A stretch of 53,141 nucleotides of DNA from Labilithrix sp. (GTDB lineage Bacteria > Myxococcota_A > Polyangia > Polyangiales > Polyangiaceae), in contig JAHBWA010000057.1 of NCBI GenBank assembly GCA_019637195.1, positions 1-53,141 of the forward strand. Reading direction: 5' to 3'. The notes below the pieces were generated by a model, which did not search any database, was not told the origin of the DNA, and saw nothing but the letters and a program-made list of their open reading frames with translations. Both the position numbers and the translations under genes were made by a program. Shown one piece after another: positions 8,474-17,046 of this stretch. Each line of letters begins with the position of its first letter. Within the stretch, counting starts at the first letter, position 1.

Positions 8474-9502
8474 TCAGCGCCCGCGCTCCTCTTCGGCGCG
8501 TTGCCTCGTGAGCGCGTCGAAGCGCGCGATCGCCTCGCGCCGGCTGGACGCTCCGAGCTTCTTCGCGGCGCGATGGAGGAGCACGCGCACCGTGGAGGCC
8601 GAGAGGCCGAGCTCGTACGCGATCACCTTGATGCTATGGCCCATGTGCGCCTGGGTGAGGACCTGGTGCTCGCGCTCGCTGAGGTCCCGGCGCGGCGGTC
8701 GCGTCGGCGGCCCGTTGTCCACGGCGACGACGAAGCGCCGCCCGTCCGAGTCGAAGTCGTCGAGCAGCGACCAGCGCGAGAGGACGAGCGGTCGCCAGCG
8801 TCGCGTCGCGAGCTCGACATCCTCGCGCATGGTCCTCGTGCGCGCCTGGTCGAACGCGACGGTCGCCTGCCGGAGGTCCTCGCGCGCGTCGACCACGCCT
8901 TCACCTTTCTCGGCGTGCAGCAGCGCGCCGTTCGGCGAGAGGATCGCCGCCGGGCGGGGCTTCGATGCGCCCACCGTCCTGCGGAGGCGTATCGCCGACG
9001 TGAGGTGCGCGGCGAGCCTCGTGAAGAGCGTGACGCGCTCCTCGGGCTCGCGATCGACGGACGGTAGAGGCGCTCCGAGCCAGAGACCTCGCCCGCTCGC
9101 GTCGAGCGCGTTCACGGCGAAGACGTCGCGCGCGCCGCCGAGCTGGGCGAAGAGCGGGAGGAAGGGGCGCATCGCCGGGACGCTGCTCACCTGAGCGCAG
9201 ACGAGGTGACCCCAGGCGTGAAAGCCCGTCGGGTGGGCGGGGCTCCCGACGTCGATCGCCGCGGCGTCGACGGCTCCGTAGAACGCCGGCAGCCAGCTCG
9301 GATCGAAGGCCCCCGAGACCGCGAAGTGGTCGATGACGGGGCGCTGCCGATCGCGCGCGTCGTACGTGTACGTCATGACGCCGAGCCCGCGGTCGAGCAC
9401 CGGAGCGGCCTGCTCGGCGAGGAGCCGAACGTACTCGTCGCCGTCGAGATCCAGCCGGTAGCTCGTCGCGAGGCAGTCGAGGATGGGCGCGGCGTCCTTC
9501 AT
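8474..9502 (-). CDS. LuxR-family transcriptional regulator, paralogue of the gene at 6126
   Basis: A 342-residue protein with a C-terminal LuxR HTH: L-S-E-R-E-H-Q-V-L-T, then V-I-A-Y-E-L-G-L-S-A-S-T-V, then K-K-L-G-A-S-S-R. The N-terminal region shares with the 6126 protein the segment R-G-L-G-V-M-T-Y-T-Y-D-A, the D-V-F-A-V-N-A-L-D strand, the G-A-P-L-P loop, and L-L-D-D-F-D just before the HTH. The frame extends over 1 kb upstream without stops, but M-K-D-A-A-P at 9502 matches the paralogue and has AGGAG about 12 bp upstream. It converges on the cytochrome gene. Confidence 0.86.
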   Translation of the reverse strand: MKDAAPILDCLATSYRLDLDGDEYVRLLAEQAAPVLDRGLGVMTYTYDARDRQRPVIDHFAVSGAFDPSWLPAFYGAVDAAAIDVGSPAHPTGFHAWGHLVCAQVSSVPAMRPFLPLFAQLGGARDVFAVNALDASGRGLWLGAPLPSVDREPEERVTLFTRLAAHLTSAIRLRRTVGASKPRPAAILSPNGALLHAEKGEGVVDAREDLRQATVAFDQARTRTMREDVELATRRWRPLVLSRWSLLDDFDSDGRRFVVAVDNGPPTRPPRRDLSEREHQVLTQAHMGHSIKVIAYELGLSASTVRVLLHRAAKKLGASSRREAIARFDALTRQRAEEERGR

Positions 9503-9684
9503 CGCGGCGAGGGGCTCCTGTGCGTGGAAGGATAGCGGATGGCTCGCCGCCGTGTCGCGAATGGCCGGCGGTTGCGTCGTTCGCGCCGGCGAGGGCGTCT
9601 TCCCTGGCAGATCGCGCGCGTCGGTCGGGGTCGCGCGCTCCACCGATTCACGACGCTCGTCGCGGGCCTGGTGCCTCGACGCTG

Positions 9685-10497
9685 CTAGCGCGACGCGATC
9701 AAGATGGTTCCGATGACGACGTCCACGAGGATATGCGCCAGCCACGGGACGAGCAGCCCGCGCGTCTGGCGTCGCACGATGCCCATCATGATCCCGTAGA
9801 CGGCGGCCAGCCCGACGCCTGCCGCTCCGCGGGGGAAGCCGCCGACGTGCAGGGCGCCGAACGCGAGCGCCTGAATGACGACCGGCGCGACGCCGGCTCC
9901 GAGCGCCGCGTCGAGGGCGTCGAGGAGGACTCCGCGATAAGCCAGCTCTTCGAGCGCGCCGTTGACGGCGGAGAAGGCCACGACCCCGAGCAAGAGCGCG
10001 TACGTCGGTACCGGGGGAAAGAGCGTCGCGCGCACGGCGGCGTAGTCGGGCTTCGCGAGCGCGAACCACGCGATCAGAGCGAGCCCGGCGACGACCGCGC
10101 TCGCCACGATGAGGAAGTGGGCCTTCCGGTCGACGATGCCCGGCCGGAGGAAGGAGAGGTCGCCGGAGATCGATTGGCGGTTCGCGAGCAACAGCCCGAG
10201 GGCCGCGACGAACGCCGGCAGCGGCCAAAGGTTCATGAAACGATCGAACGACGCGCTTCCGACGAGGAGCGCCCCGAACAGTCCGAGGTTCATGAGCGCA
10301 CGCACCCGACGGCGCCACCCCACGACGGAGAGGACCAGCAAAAGCAGGGCTCCCTCCACGCCGAGGAACCGCGCGAACGGGAACCCCGTCAGCGTGGCCG
10401 CGGCGAGGAGGACGAGCGCAGCGTCGAGGCGCGAGAGACGTGACGGGGTCTGGATGTGCGCCTGACCGCCGAGCGTCCGGCGTCTCGGTGAGGCCAT
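9685..10497 (-). CDS. CPBP family intramembrane metalloprotease
   Basis: A 270-residue membrane protein with about eight hydrophobic helices. The CPBP (Abi/CAAX-protease-like) motifs are present in order: E-E-L-A-Y-R-G with E183, E184 and R188; F-G-A-L-H with H217; and H-I-L-V-D with H255. These residues form the glutamate/histidine active site of Rce1-like glutamyl proteases. The bacterial members process or protect against small peptides, and the substrate here is unknown. The ATG at 10497 was chosen over a TTG 60 bp upstream that only adds a polar tail. It is monocistronic as far as can be seen. Confidence 0.85.
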   Translation of the reverse strand: MASPRRRTLGGQAHIQTPSRLSRLDAALVLLAAATLTGFPFARFLGVEGALLLLVLSVVGWRRRVRALMNLGLFGALLVGSASFDRFMNLWPLPAFVAALGLLLANRQSISGDLSFLRPGIVDRKAHFLIVASAVVAGLALIAWFALAKPDYAAVRATLFPPVPTYALLLGVVAFSAVNGALEELAYRGVLLDALDAALGAGVAPVVIQALAFGALHVGGFPRGAAGVGLAAVYGIMMGIVRRQTRGLLVPWLAHILVDVVIGTILIASR

Positions 10498-10948
10498 GAG
10501 AAGCGTCGGAGCGGCGCGTACGAGAGAATGGTAGGTGCGTGGCGTTGGACGAGACAATTGGCTTCGCCGGCAGCCGCGTTGCTCGGAGAGATGGAGCGGG
10601 GGGACGCGCGCGCGGTGGCGTGACGCGTTTCGCGGGGCGCGCGCCGCGCGCCGCCAAGAGCGAAGCGCGGCGACCTGGCAAGTATCGCGGTTGCCGTCGC
10701 TGTCGCTGTCGGTGTCGCCGACGCTGTCGCCGTGCCGTCACGGGTTCATCGCTGGCTGCTGGAAGCCCGCGCGGAGAGGGGCTCGCGGCAGCGGTCTCGC
10801 GGCTGGACCGGAAGGTCGCCGGCCCTTGGCGGTGGTCCCTGACTCGTCCGAAAGCCCGAACGATGATCGCGACATGCCCGCGGCAGCCCGCGCGCGCCGA
10901 AACCTCTGGAGGTTCGACCAGGAGGAAGTAGAGTAGTCACCCGTACTT
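10498..10948. other. Intergenic stretch before tRNA-Ser
   Basis: About 450 bp holding the presumed promoter regions of the protease gene and the tRNA. It has GC-rich inverted sequence near 10636-10660 and a short run of imperfect TGTCGC repeats near 10690-10735. No gene with credible codon structure is seen. Confidence 0.5.
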
Positions 10949-11036
10949 GGAGGAGTGGCCGAGTGGTCTAAGGCAGCGGTTTTGAAAACCGCCGTGGGGC
11001 AACCTACCGGGAGTTCGAATCTCTCCTCCTCCGCCA
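10949..11036 (+). tRNA. tRNA-Ser(UGA)
   Basis: An 88-nt class II tRNA. The acceptor stem GGAGGAG pairs with CTCCTCC, followed by discriminator G and an encoded CCA. The anticodon loop TTTGAAA reads TGA between GCGGT and ACCGC. The long variable arm GTGGG-GCAA-CCTAC contains one G-U pair, and the T loop TTCGAAT is present. It is the integration target of the two islands that follow: everything from the anticodon loop to CCA (10981-11036) is duplicated downstream twice. Confidence 0.97.
10981..11036 (+). repeat. Attachment site, left copy (tRNA 3' half)
   Basis: The 56-bp segment from TTTGAAAACC to CCGCCA is the reference copy of the attachment repeat and the functional 3' part of tRNA-Ser. 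It marks the left end of island 1. The other copies are at 23492-23547 and 37463-37518. Confidence 0.93.
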
Positions 11037-11050
11037 ACACTTACGCGATC

Positions 11051-11100
11051 GTTTTGCGGCGGGGCGTCCGCGCTACGCCGCAAAACACGCCGCAGAATGC
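11051..11100. repeat. Island 1 left-end motif cluster
   Basis: It contains TTTTGCGGCG (11052-11061), its reverse complement CGCCGCAAAA (11076-11085), and CGCCGCAGAATGC (11088-11100). The same three words occur in inverse orientation at 23318-23355. The hairpin may terminate tRNA transcription; the mirror copy suggests recombinase arm sites. Confidence 0.7.
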
Positions 11101-11170
11101 AGCGTTGCGGGCTTCCACATCGTGGAGCTCGTGCTCCCCTTTGCGCTCGCGCCGGTCGTATCCTTGCCGG

Positions 11171-12223
11171 ATGGACGAGGCTGAGGGACGCGCCACCATC
11201 GCCCGCGCAGGGAACGACCTCTGGCAACGCATAGTGCGTCGCATCGTCGATCCAGAAGTCACCGAACGGGAGTTCCTCGGTTCGAGTGCGAGCCCGCGAA
11301 AATGTCGATTCTGTGAGCACTCGGAGTCGCAGACGACCTTCCGGAAGGAGGCGCATGCCGTCCCGCGTGCCCTCGGGAATCGCTCCCTCCTTTGCGCTGA
11401 CGAATGCGATACTTGCAACGAAGCTGGCTCAGTAGCCGAGGGCGATCTCGTAAGCGTGTTCGCGATGGCGCGGGCCATCGCGATGATTCGCCCCCGTGAG
11501 CGAACGTTCAAGGTGAAAGGTCGGGGCAAGCAGGCGTCCCACGTTGCGGTCGAGCCCGGTGCCCGCAAGCTGGACTTCGTCGTGCCGGATCTCGTCGACC
11601 GGAGCGTTCGCGTCCGACGGACGTCGCTGGGCTTCGACGTGTCCGTTGACCTGCCGCCGTTTCGTCCGATCAATGTCGCGAAGGCGCTGGCGCGAATGGC
11701 GTGGTTCGTCCTGCCGGAGGAGGAGCGGGCGCGCGCGCGACACATCAGGCGATGGATCATCGGCTCTGAGGCGTGGGCGTTTCCCACGATCTGGCTCTGC
11801 GATCTCGACCTTGAAGGCATCCTCGTGGCACCTGTTCTCGAAGTCCTGAAGCCAGTTGAGGATGCTCCCTGGCGTTCTCCGATCCTAGATGTTCGACTGT
11901 CCCTCGGGAGAAGTGCTGTCATCGTTCACCTTCCCGACGAATCGTGGACGCTACCGTTCGTCGCACCGCCCGCGAACGGAACGCGGATCACGGCGGAGGG
12001 AAAGGCTATCTACCGCGGAATGCGCCACGAGTTGCGCCTTGCGGCTCCGCGCTTCGCGAGCCTTCCGCGTCTGTCCCACGAGGAAGTCGCGGTGGCCGCA
12101 TACCATCGCTACCGCGCCCGCCGCGGAGAACCCGGCGACCCATTCCTGGATTGGATCGAGGCGGAGCAGGATCTCCTCTGGCAGCAGATCGGGTTTTCGT
12201 CGCATGAACGTCCGCGCGGATGA
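11171..12223 (+). CDS. HNH endonuclease-like protein (HNH_5 type)
   Basis: A 350-residue protein. Near the N-terminus is a zinc-ribbon HNH motif: C45-x-x-C48, then E-A-H62-x-x-P-x-x-L-G-N70, then D-E-C79-D-x-C82-N83. This matches the C-x2-C, H, C-x2-C-N layout of HNH_5 nucleases. The remaining 260 residues show no recognised domain and may bind a target or partner. The ATG at 11171 starts an acidic N-terminus; the frame is open further upstream across the tRNA but cannot be coding there. As first gene inside the island it may be a defence or homing-type nuclease; that role is inferred only from family and location. Confidence 0.75.
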   Translation: MDEAEGRATIARAGNDLWQRIVRRIVDPEVTEREFLGSSASPRKCRFCEHSESQTTFRKEAHAVPRALGNRSLLCADECDTCNEAGSVAEGDLVSVFAMARAIAMIRPRERTFKVKGRGKQASHVAVEPGARKLDFVVPDLVDRSVRVRRTSLGFDVSVDLPPFRPINVAKALARMAWFVLPEEERARARHIRRWIIGSEAWAFPTIWLCDLDLEGILVAPVLEVLKPVEDAPWRSPILDVRLSLGRSAVIVHLPDESWTLPFVAPPANGTRITAEGKAIYRGMRHELRLAAPRFASLPRLSHEEVAVAAYHRYRARRGEPGDPFLDWIEAEQDLLWQQIGFSSHERPRG

Positions 12224-12248
12224 GCCTGTTTGAGGCGCCCACGAAGGC

Positions 12249-13520
12249 TCAGGAAGCGGACTTGAGAGGGAGTACCAGGACATCCGCCTTCTGGAGGTCC
12301 AGCTTGATGCGGCAGACGGCTTCGTGGAGCTGCTCGACCTCGCGGTCCGTGTAACAGTCCTCGGTGACGTCGCCGGTCGAGTGCCTCATGAGCACCTTGC
12401 GGATCTCGGGCTCGACGCCCGCGCGCGCGAGGGCCGTGGCGAAGAAGCGACGCGTGGAGTGGAAGTCGAGCGGCTTGCCGGCGACGTCCTTCGGCTGCCC
12501 CGCCTTCTCGAGGTCGGCGCGGATGCGGTCCGACGAGCGCGGGCGCCACGTCTTACCCTTTCGATCGGGGAACACAGGGTCCGTGGGCCGGGGCTGCCAT
12601 CCGACGTACTTCGCCCAGCCCGACGCCTTCCAGCGCCTGAACGCCTTCGCGGCGTCGGGGTGCAGAGGGATGTTCTCCTTCACGCTGCCTTCGTTCTTCG
12701 TCGGCCCGATCTCGCCCTTCTTGAACTTGCCGCGGAGGCGCGACGCCTTCGTGACGTGGAAGACCGGGACCTTCGCGTTGAGGTCGAGGTCCGCCCACGT
12801 GAGCCCGGCGATCTCGCCGTCGCGGAGCCCGCTCGTGCACGCGAAGAGGTACCGGACCCTCCACGCTTCGTCGACGTCGGGGCACGTCACGAGGGCTTCG
12901 ACGGAGTTCTTCGGCAGCACCAGCTTGATACGGCGCTTCGGCAGAGCAGGGAATCCCTGCTTCTCGAAGTCGCGATCGCGCGTCGGGTTCGAGTCGAGCG
13001 GGGCGAGTCCGCGCGCCTTCACGACGTCGAGGAACACCCGCAGCGTGAAGATCGCGTTCCGCACCGTGCTTGGGGCCAAGCCGACCTTCAGCTTGTCGAC
13101 GAAGCCGAGGAGGATCTTGGTGTCGAGCTCCGCGGGCACGTACTCGCCCAGGTGCTTCTTCACGTAGGCGCCGAGGGCCGTCTTGTCTTGGTGGAGCGTC
13201 GCGGGGCTCACGCCCGACGTCTTCCGGATCTCGAGGTATGGCTCGATGAGGCTCTTGATCCGGTGGTCCTCGGACGCGGGCTCCTTCGCGATCGAGGTGT
13301 CGCCGTGCTTCAGGCGGGCGAGGTTCGCCTTGACCCACTTCTCGGCGCGCGCCTTCGCCCGACAATACTCGGGCGAGCCCGGGATCGTCGTGGGGATCCC
13401 GAGGTGCTTGGGGACGCGGCGATCGAGCCAGTCGCCGTGGTCGTCCCTCACGCGGGCGCACCACTGCCCGTCGCTCTTGCGCTGGTGGACAGAGAAGCCT
13501 GTTTCATTCTTGCGGGGCAT
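12249..13520 (-). CDS. Tyrosine recombinase (integrase) of island 1
   Basis: A 423-residue phage-type integrase. A core-binding SAM-like domain spans about 85-190 and the catalytic domain about 205-400. Catalytic residues read R233 (G-L-R-D-G-E), H354-x-x-R357 (H-S-T-R-R), H380 (M-R-H-S-T-G) and nucleophile Y390 (D-C-Y-T). The likely catalytic Lys lies in the 263-276 basic stretch. The start at 13520 is supported by AAAGGA upstream. It lies just inside the tRNA-proximal end, as usual for tRNA-integrating elements, and presumably recombines the 56-bp tRNA-Ser core. It is homologous to, but clearly diverged from, the integrase of island 2. Confidence 0.95.
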   Translation of the reverse strand: MPRKNETGFSVHQRKSDGQWCARVRDDHGDWLDRRVPKHLGIPTTIPGSPEYCRAKARAEKWVKANLARLKHGDTSIAKEPASEDHRIKSLIEPYLEIRKTSGVSPATLHQDKTALGAYVKKHLGEYVPAELDTKILLGFVDKLKVGLAPSTVRNAIFTLRVFLDVVKARGLAPLDSNPTRDRDFEKQGFPALPKRRIKLVLPKNSVEALVTCPDVDEAWRVRYLFACTSGLRDGEIAGLTWADLDLNAKVPVFHVTKASRLRGKFKKGEIGPTKNEGSVKENIPLHPDAAKAFRRWKASGWAKYVGWQPRPTDPVFPDRKGKTWRPRSSDRIRADLEKAGQPKDVAGKPLDFHSTRRFFATALARAGVEPEIRKVLMRHSTGDVTEDCYTDREVEQLHEAVCRIKLDLQKADVLVLPLKSAS

Positions 13521-13671
13521 GTCTGGGTCCTTTCGTGCGCGGCATCTCGAGGGACGGGCGCGGGTGCCCGATGCGATCGAGGTGAACCTCGATCGTGTTC
13601 TGCGGCGGGGCCGGGTCACGCCACGATCGCGCCACCGAAGCCCCGTGGCGCGATCGAGACGAACGCGGCTG

Positions 13672-14529
13672 CTACTCGGCGGCCGCGGAGAGATCGCGAG
13701 CGGCATCGGTGGTGGCGGCAGCCTCGTGCGAGGGGCGCACCATGACCGTGATGCGCACCGGCTTGCCGGTGGCCTCGTCGACGAAGATCATGATCGAAGC
13801 CTCGAGATCCTTTTCGCAGTTCATCACGCGTGCCGCGAAGATGTCGCGGCGCTCGGCCATCTCACTCAGCTCGGAGTAGAACGCCACGCTCCTGCACGGA
13901 AAGACGAAGGGGGTGTGCTCGAACGGGTTGGGCTTCTTCGGCGGGCGTCCGTTCTGCTTCGGCGCGTCTTCGCCCTTCGCCTTTGCTTCCCTGACCTTCT
14001 TCTCGTGCGCGCGGCGCTTCGCGTCCATCACGAGCTTCCGGATTTGGTTCTTCGTCGCCCCCGCGTCCGCCTTCTCCCAGATCGACTCCTGATCCTCGTC
14101 CGGCGCCGAGACGATGCTGAGGCTCTTCCAGAGACCGTGCTGCTTTGCGCGCTCGAGGGTGACCCGCTCGTGGAACTTGATGCAGGACCGGGCCTTGTCC
14201 GCGGTCATGAAGCCGAACGTAAGCTTCACGAAGCTGTCGAGGTCGAAGCATCCTGCCGCGGTGAACAGGCGCTCGTCGCGGATCTTCTTCAGCTCCTTAC
14301 CGAGGCGCCAATTCGCCTCTCCCGTCTCGGACAGGAGGTGATTGCAGATCGCCACCGACGCCTTGAGACGTTCGCAGGGCGAGAGGGTTTTCTCGGGCAA
14401 AGCCTCCACGATCTCTGCCCGGTGAACCTCGGGCACGGCAGGCGCGCGCGCGAGCACCATCGCGGTCGAACTACTCGGGGTCGCGATCACGACCTCGTTC
14501 GCTCCCGCTCCCGGCTTCTTCCTGGCCAT
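13672..14529 (-). CDS. Hypothetical protein of island 1
   Basis: A 285-residue, mostly helical, basic protein. A perfect AGGAGG lies 7 bp before the ATG at 14529, which fixes the start. Features: an alanine/serine-rich N-terminus; a central helical block (about 55-150) with L-K-A-S-V-A-I-C-N and F-V-K-L-T-F-G-F; a Lys/Arg/Glu-rich coiled segment (about 175-205); and a C-terminal strand part with I-M-I-F-V-D-E-A-T-G. I do not recognise the family. The position upstream of the integrase and the HTH-like central helices suggest a DNA-binding accessory or partition-type role, but this is a guess. Confidence 0.7.
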   Translation of the reverse strand: MARKKPGAGANEVVIATPSSSTAMVLARAPAVPEVHRAEIVEALPEKTLSPCERLKASVAICNHLLSETGEANWRLGKELKKIRDERLFTAAGCFDLDSFVKLTFGFMTADKARSCIKFHERVTLERAKQHGLWKSLSIVSAPDEDQESIWEKADAGATKNQIRKLVMDAKRRAHEKKVREAKAKGEDAPKQNGRPPKKPNPFEHTPFVFPCRSVAFYSELSEMAERRDIFAARVMNCEKDLEASIMIFVDEATGKPVRITVMVRPSHEAAATTDAARDLSAAAE

Positions 14530-14592
14530 CGTCGCGCCTCCTTGTCGACGCCGCGACTCCGCGGCGTGTACAAGTCGCTTGATGCCGCCGGC

Positions 14593-14614
14593 GAAAAGCG
14601 CCCCGACGCTTTTC
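14593..14614. terminator. Hairpin with flanking T/A runs
   Basis: GAAAAGCG, 6-nt loop, CGCTTTTC. It lies between the end of the 14768-16308 gene pair and the start of the 13672 gene, so it could terminate the leftward pair. Confidence 0.5.
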
Positions 14615-14767
14615 TTCGGCTGATCGAGCTGGCACCGCAGACGCGAACAGGACTTTACCTTGCGACAACGCCGACTTGGCTCGTATCCCACCTTTTTTCG
14701 GGACGACGCTCGTGGCGCGCTTTCGTGCCCCGTCGGTCTCCGTGATCGGGACCTTGGGGACGAACGA

Positions 14768-15778
14768 CTACAGGATCTCGGCGCGGCCGCTCTCGCTGTC
14801 AGCGCGGAGCTTCGCCAGCCGGCGGTAGTAGGTCGTCACGAGGCGCCCCGTGTTCACGCTGGTGTCCCCCGCGGCCCATATCTTCTCGCCGTCCAAGAAG
14901 CCTAGCTGCTCTATCAGGGCGTCGATCGCTTCGGGCATGGGCGCCTCGACCGACTCGAGCCCGTCCCACGTTCGGCCGTGCTCCTTCACCGCGCGCGCGT
15001 GCTCCTTCACCATCTCGTCGATGACGCCGTAGGCCCTCGCGATCGCGTCGTGGTTCTCGACGAAGCGAGCCAGCGCGCTCTTGGTCAGCTCGGCCAGCGT
15101 GGGGTTCACGCGGAGGCGCATGAAGCCCGGGGACGCGACCTTCAACTCGAGCATCTTCGGCCGGTCCTTCACGGCCAGCCGACGCTCGATCTTGTCGAGC
15201 GCGTTCTTGTAGACGTAGCCGCTGCTGAATCGGTAGTGCTTGAAGGTGCCCTTCAGCGGAGCGGTCAGCTCGGCATCAGGGCTCATCGCAGACGCGAAGG
15301 AGTACACCTGCGCGTAGACGCGCTTGAGGTTCGCGAGGTCGGCTGGCTCGTAGTGCTGGGCCCCCAGCAGGATCGCCTGCTCGCTCGACGCGAGTTCTTC
15401 CCCCGTTGGCAGGTGGAAGGACTCCTCCGTGGGGAGGACGGCTTCGGGGATGTGCTCGAGTCGCACGAACAGCACCCGCTCTTGGATCTCGGGTCCCCGG
15501 TCGCGAACGAACACGAAGCCGTCACGCGCTCCGAGAATTAGCTCGCGGAGCGTGACCTTCCGAAACAGGTAGCGAATGAGGTCCAGCTCGGTGACCCGGA
15601 AGAGCATCCACCGCGAGACCGGCCCGTCGGCGTCGATCCACGTCTCCACGTACGGCTCCCGCTGCGCCGTGCGGTGGAGCGCCATGACCGGCCCCTCGAA
15701 ATACTCCAAGTCCTTTTCCCACGTCAGCTCGACGGGAAGCGCTTGGAGCACCAGGCCGATGATGGGGGTCATGCTCAT
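14768..15778 (-). CDS. Unknown protein, second gene of a coupled pair (DUF6575-like opening)
   Basis: A 336-residue protein. The N-terminal 100 residues have the pattern E-Y-F-x-G-P-V-M-A-L ... Y-V-E-T-W-I-D-A-D ... W-M-L-F ... V-T-L-R-E-L, which recalls proteins annotated DUF6575. This is a recollection of pattern, not a verified hit. The C-terminal half is helical with charged segments and ends with a possible coiled coil. The start ATG at 15778 shares ATGA with the stop of the upstream gene, implying translational coupling and probably a joint function. No enzyme motif is visible. Confidence 0.75.
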   Translation of the reverse strand: MSMTPIIGLVLQALPVELTWEKDLEYFEGPVMALHRTAQREPYVETWIDADGPVSRWMLFRVTELDLIRYLFRKVTLRELILGARDGFVFVRDRGPEIQERVLFVRLEHIPEAVLPTEESFHLPTGEELASSEQAILLGAQHYEPADLANLKRVYAQVYSFASAMSPDAELTAPLKGTFKHYRFSSGYVYKNALDKIERRLAVKDRPKMLELKVASPGFMRLRVNPTLAELTKSALARFVENHDAIARAYGVIDEMVKEHARAVKEHGRTWDGLESVEAPMPEAIDALIEQLGFLDGEKIWAAGDTSVNTGRLVTTYYRRLAKLRADSESGRAEIL

Positions 15779-16308
15779 ACGGGCTCGAACAGGGTGAAGA
15801 TCGTCTCGAGGCGCACCGTAGCGTGTTCGTGGAACGTGATGTGCCCGTCTCGTGCGGGGCCGTGCATGAGCCCGTGGGCCGGCTGAAGCGTTCCTACCGC
15901 CAGGTGGTCGCCGATCCTGGTTACGAGCTTGGGGCGGCTCGCGATGTTCGCCTTGTACGCCGCCCGGGCCTGCGCCGCGCTGGCATACAGCGAGAGGCCC
16001 CACGCCTTGCACTGATTCAGGCGAGCGGGGATGTCCGGGGCGGTCGGCAGGAAGTCGTTCGCAGAAAGAGGATTGTGGACAAACCGAAAGACGACGCCGC
16101 TCGCCTCGCGACATCCGCCGGGCGGACAGTCTGCGATCGCGTGTTCCTTGTGCTGGGCCTCGTACTTGAGCGCGGCGGTCATCCATCGGAGAGCGTACCG
16201 CCCGAGGACCCGCGCGCTCAACTTTGCCAGCCAGCGGGCGCAGCGAAGGCCGATGTCTGCCCAGAACCCCACGCGCCGCGATAGGGCTAGCCCGACTTGG
16301 CGTTCCAT
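15775..16308 (-). CDS. Unknown protein, first gene of a coupled pair
   Basis: A 177-residue protein. The C-terminal 120 residues carry most of the ordered character. They include a Cys-Pro-Pro-Gly-Gly-Cys element, L-N-Q-C-K-A-W-G-L-S-L-Y, and a histidine-rich stretch (H-G-L-M-H, H-I-T-F-H-E-H) that could bind metal. The ATG at 16308 is the best start; a TTG 39 bp upstream is possible. It overlaps the next gene by 4 bp (ATGA). I do not recognise the family. The L-S-L-Y-A-S and G-H-I-T-F-H positions would be the first to test for conservation. Confidence 0.65.
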   Translation of the reverse strand: MERQVGLALSRRVGFWADIGLRCARWLAKLSARVLGRYALRWMTAALKYEAQHKEHAIADCPPGGCREASGVVFRFVHNPLSANDFLPTAPDIPARLNQCKAWGLSLYASAAQARAAYKANIASRPKLVTRIGDHLAVGTLQPAHGLMHGPARDGHITFHEHATVRLETIFTLFEPV

Positions 16309-16637
16309 GCGGGGTATCTCGGCCCGCCCCCAAAGCAGTTGCGTCAATTCGTCCTGGCGCCCTCAAGACCTTCGGCGGGCTTGGCACGACATCCGTTCTC
16401 CCTTCTCATCGGAGCAAGCCCGGATCTACCTGGACGCGGAGGGGACCATGGAACGACCCATCATCGTAGGCGGCAACATCGACGCTCTCGACCGCGTCGC
16501 GCCTCGGCCTGATCGAAGCGCTCCGCGGGCTCGCGGATTGGAAACGGGCGGAGTCCGAGCGGAGTAGGGAGAGGGAGCCGAAGAACGAGAGTAGGCGACG
16601 AGCCGGACACCTCGGGCGTCCGATCGAGTGCGGGACG
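16309..16637. other. Gap with no supported gene
   Basis: About 330 bp between two leftward genes. A short forward frame from ATG 16448 (M-E-R-P-I-I-V-G-G-N) breaks after about 17 codons. A helical-looking sequence continues in a shifted frame (L-G-L-I-E-A-L-R-G-L), so a decayed small gene is possible but unproven. Confidence 0.4.
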
Positions 16638-16982
16638 TCAGGACCTCTTGGCACGCGCCACGAGTTCCTCGACGTCGCGCGCCACGCGAGCGAGCTGCCT
16701 GGGCGTCAAGAAACGGGTGAGGTCGATCAGGCGCTGGCGTTCATCGTCTTGCGGGAGCACGAGCAGATCAGCCGCCAGCACGTCGAGTCGCTCCGCCAGG
16801 GCCGCAAGCGTCTGGATGTTGGGGACTGCGAGCCCCTTCTCCAGGTCAGAGAGATGCCCTTTCGAACCGAGACTTCCTTCGTAGGCAAGCTTCTCGAGCG
16901 TGAGCCCCTTCTCCTTCCGGAGCTCCTTGATTCGTGCCCCGACGGCGCGCGCAAGAGGGTGCGGCTTCCGGCGTCGAGGCAT
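16638..16982 (-). CDS. XRE-family transcriptional regulator of island 1
   Basis: A 114-residue protein with a Cro/CI-type HTH at about 12-68: I-K-E-L-R-K-E-K-G-L-T-L-E-K-L-A, then S-D-L-E-K-G-L-A-V-P-N-I-Q-T-L-A-A-L. A helical C-terminal tail of about 45 residues could mediate dimerisation. It is transcribed divergently from the lipoprotein at 17047. The 64-bp interval contains a perfect 16-bp palindrome that abuts the lipoprotein ribosome binding site, so this protein probably represses that gene and may regulate itself. Confidence 0.9.
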   Translation of the reverse strand: MPRRRKPHPLARAVGARIKELRKEKGLTLEKLAYEGSLGSKGHLSDLEKGLAVPNIQTLAALAERLDVLAADLLVLPQDDERQRLIDLTRFLTPRQLARVARDVEELVARAKRS

Positions 16983-17018
16983 CGGCCGTTGACCATAGAC
17001 AGGCAGACGGCGTAGCTA

Positions 17019-17034
17019 GTTCGTCCGGACGAAC
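17019..17034. promoter_or_regulatory. 16-bp perfect palindrome, probable XRE operator
   Basis: GTTCGTCCGGACGAAC lies between the divergent XRE regulator and the lipoprotein. It is followed after one base by AAGGAGG, the lipoprotein ribosome binding site. Binding here would block expression. Confidence 0.7.
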
Positions 17035-17046
17035 CAAGGAGGACGT

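Noticed and set aside
12324..13745. A 473-codon plus-strand frame opposite the island 1 integrase
   Set aside because: The integrase has the full catalytic set; this frame is a charged low-information shadow.
16448..16580. Short frame M-E-R-P-I-I-V-G-G-N followed by a helical stretch in another frame
   Set aside because: It would need a frameshift and has no nearby stop in the second frame; too weak to annotate as a gene or pseudogene.
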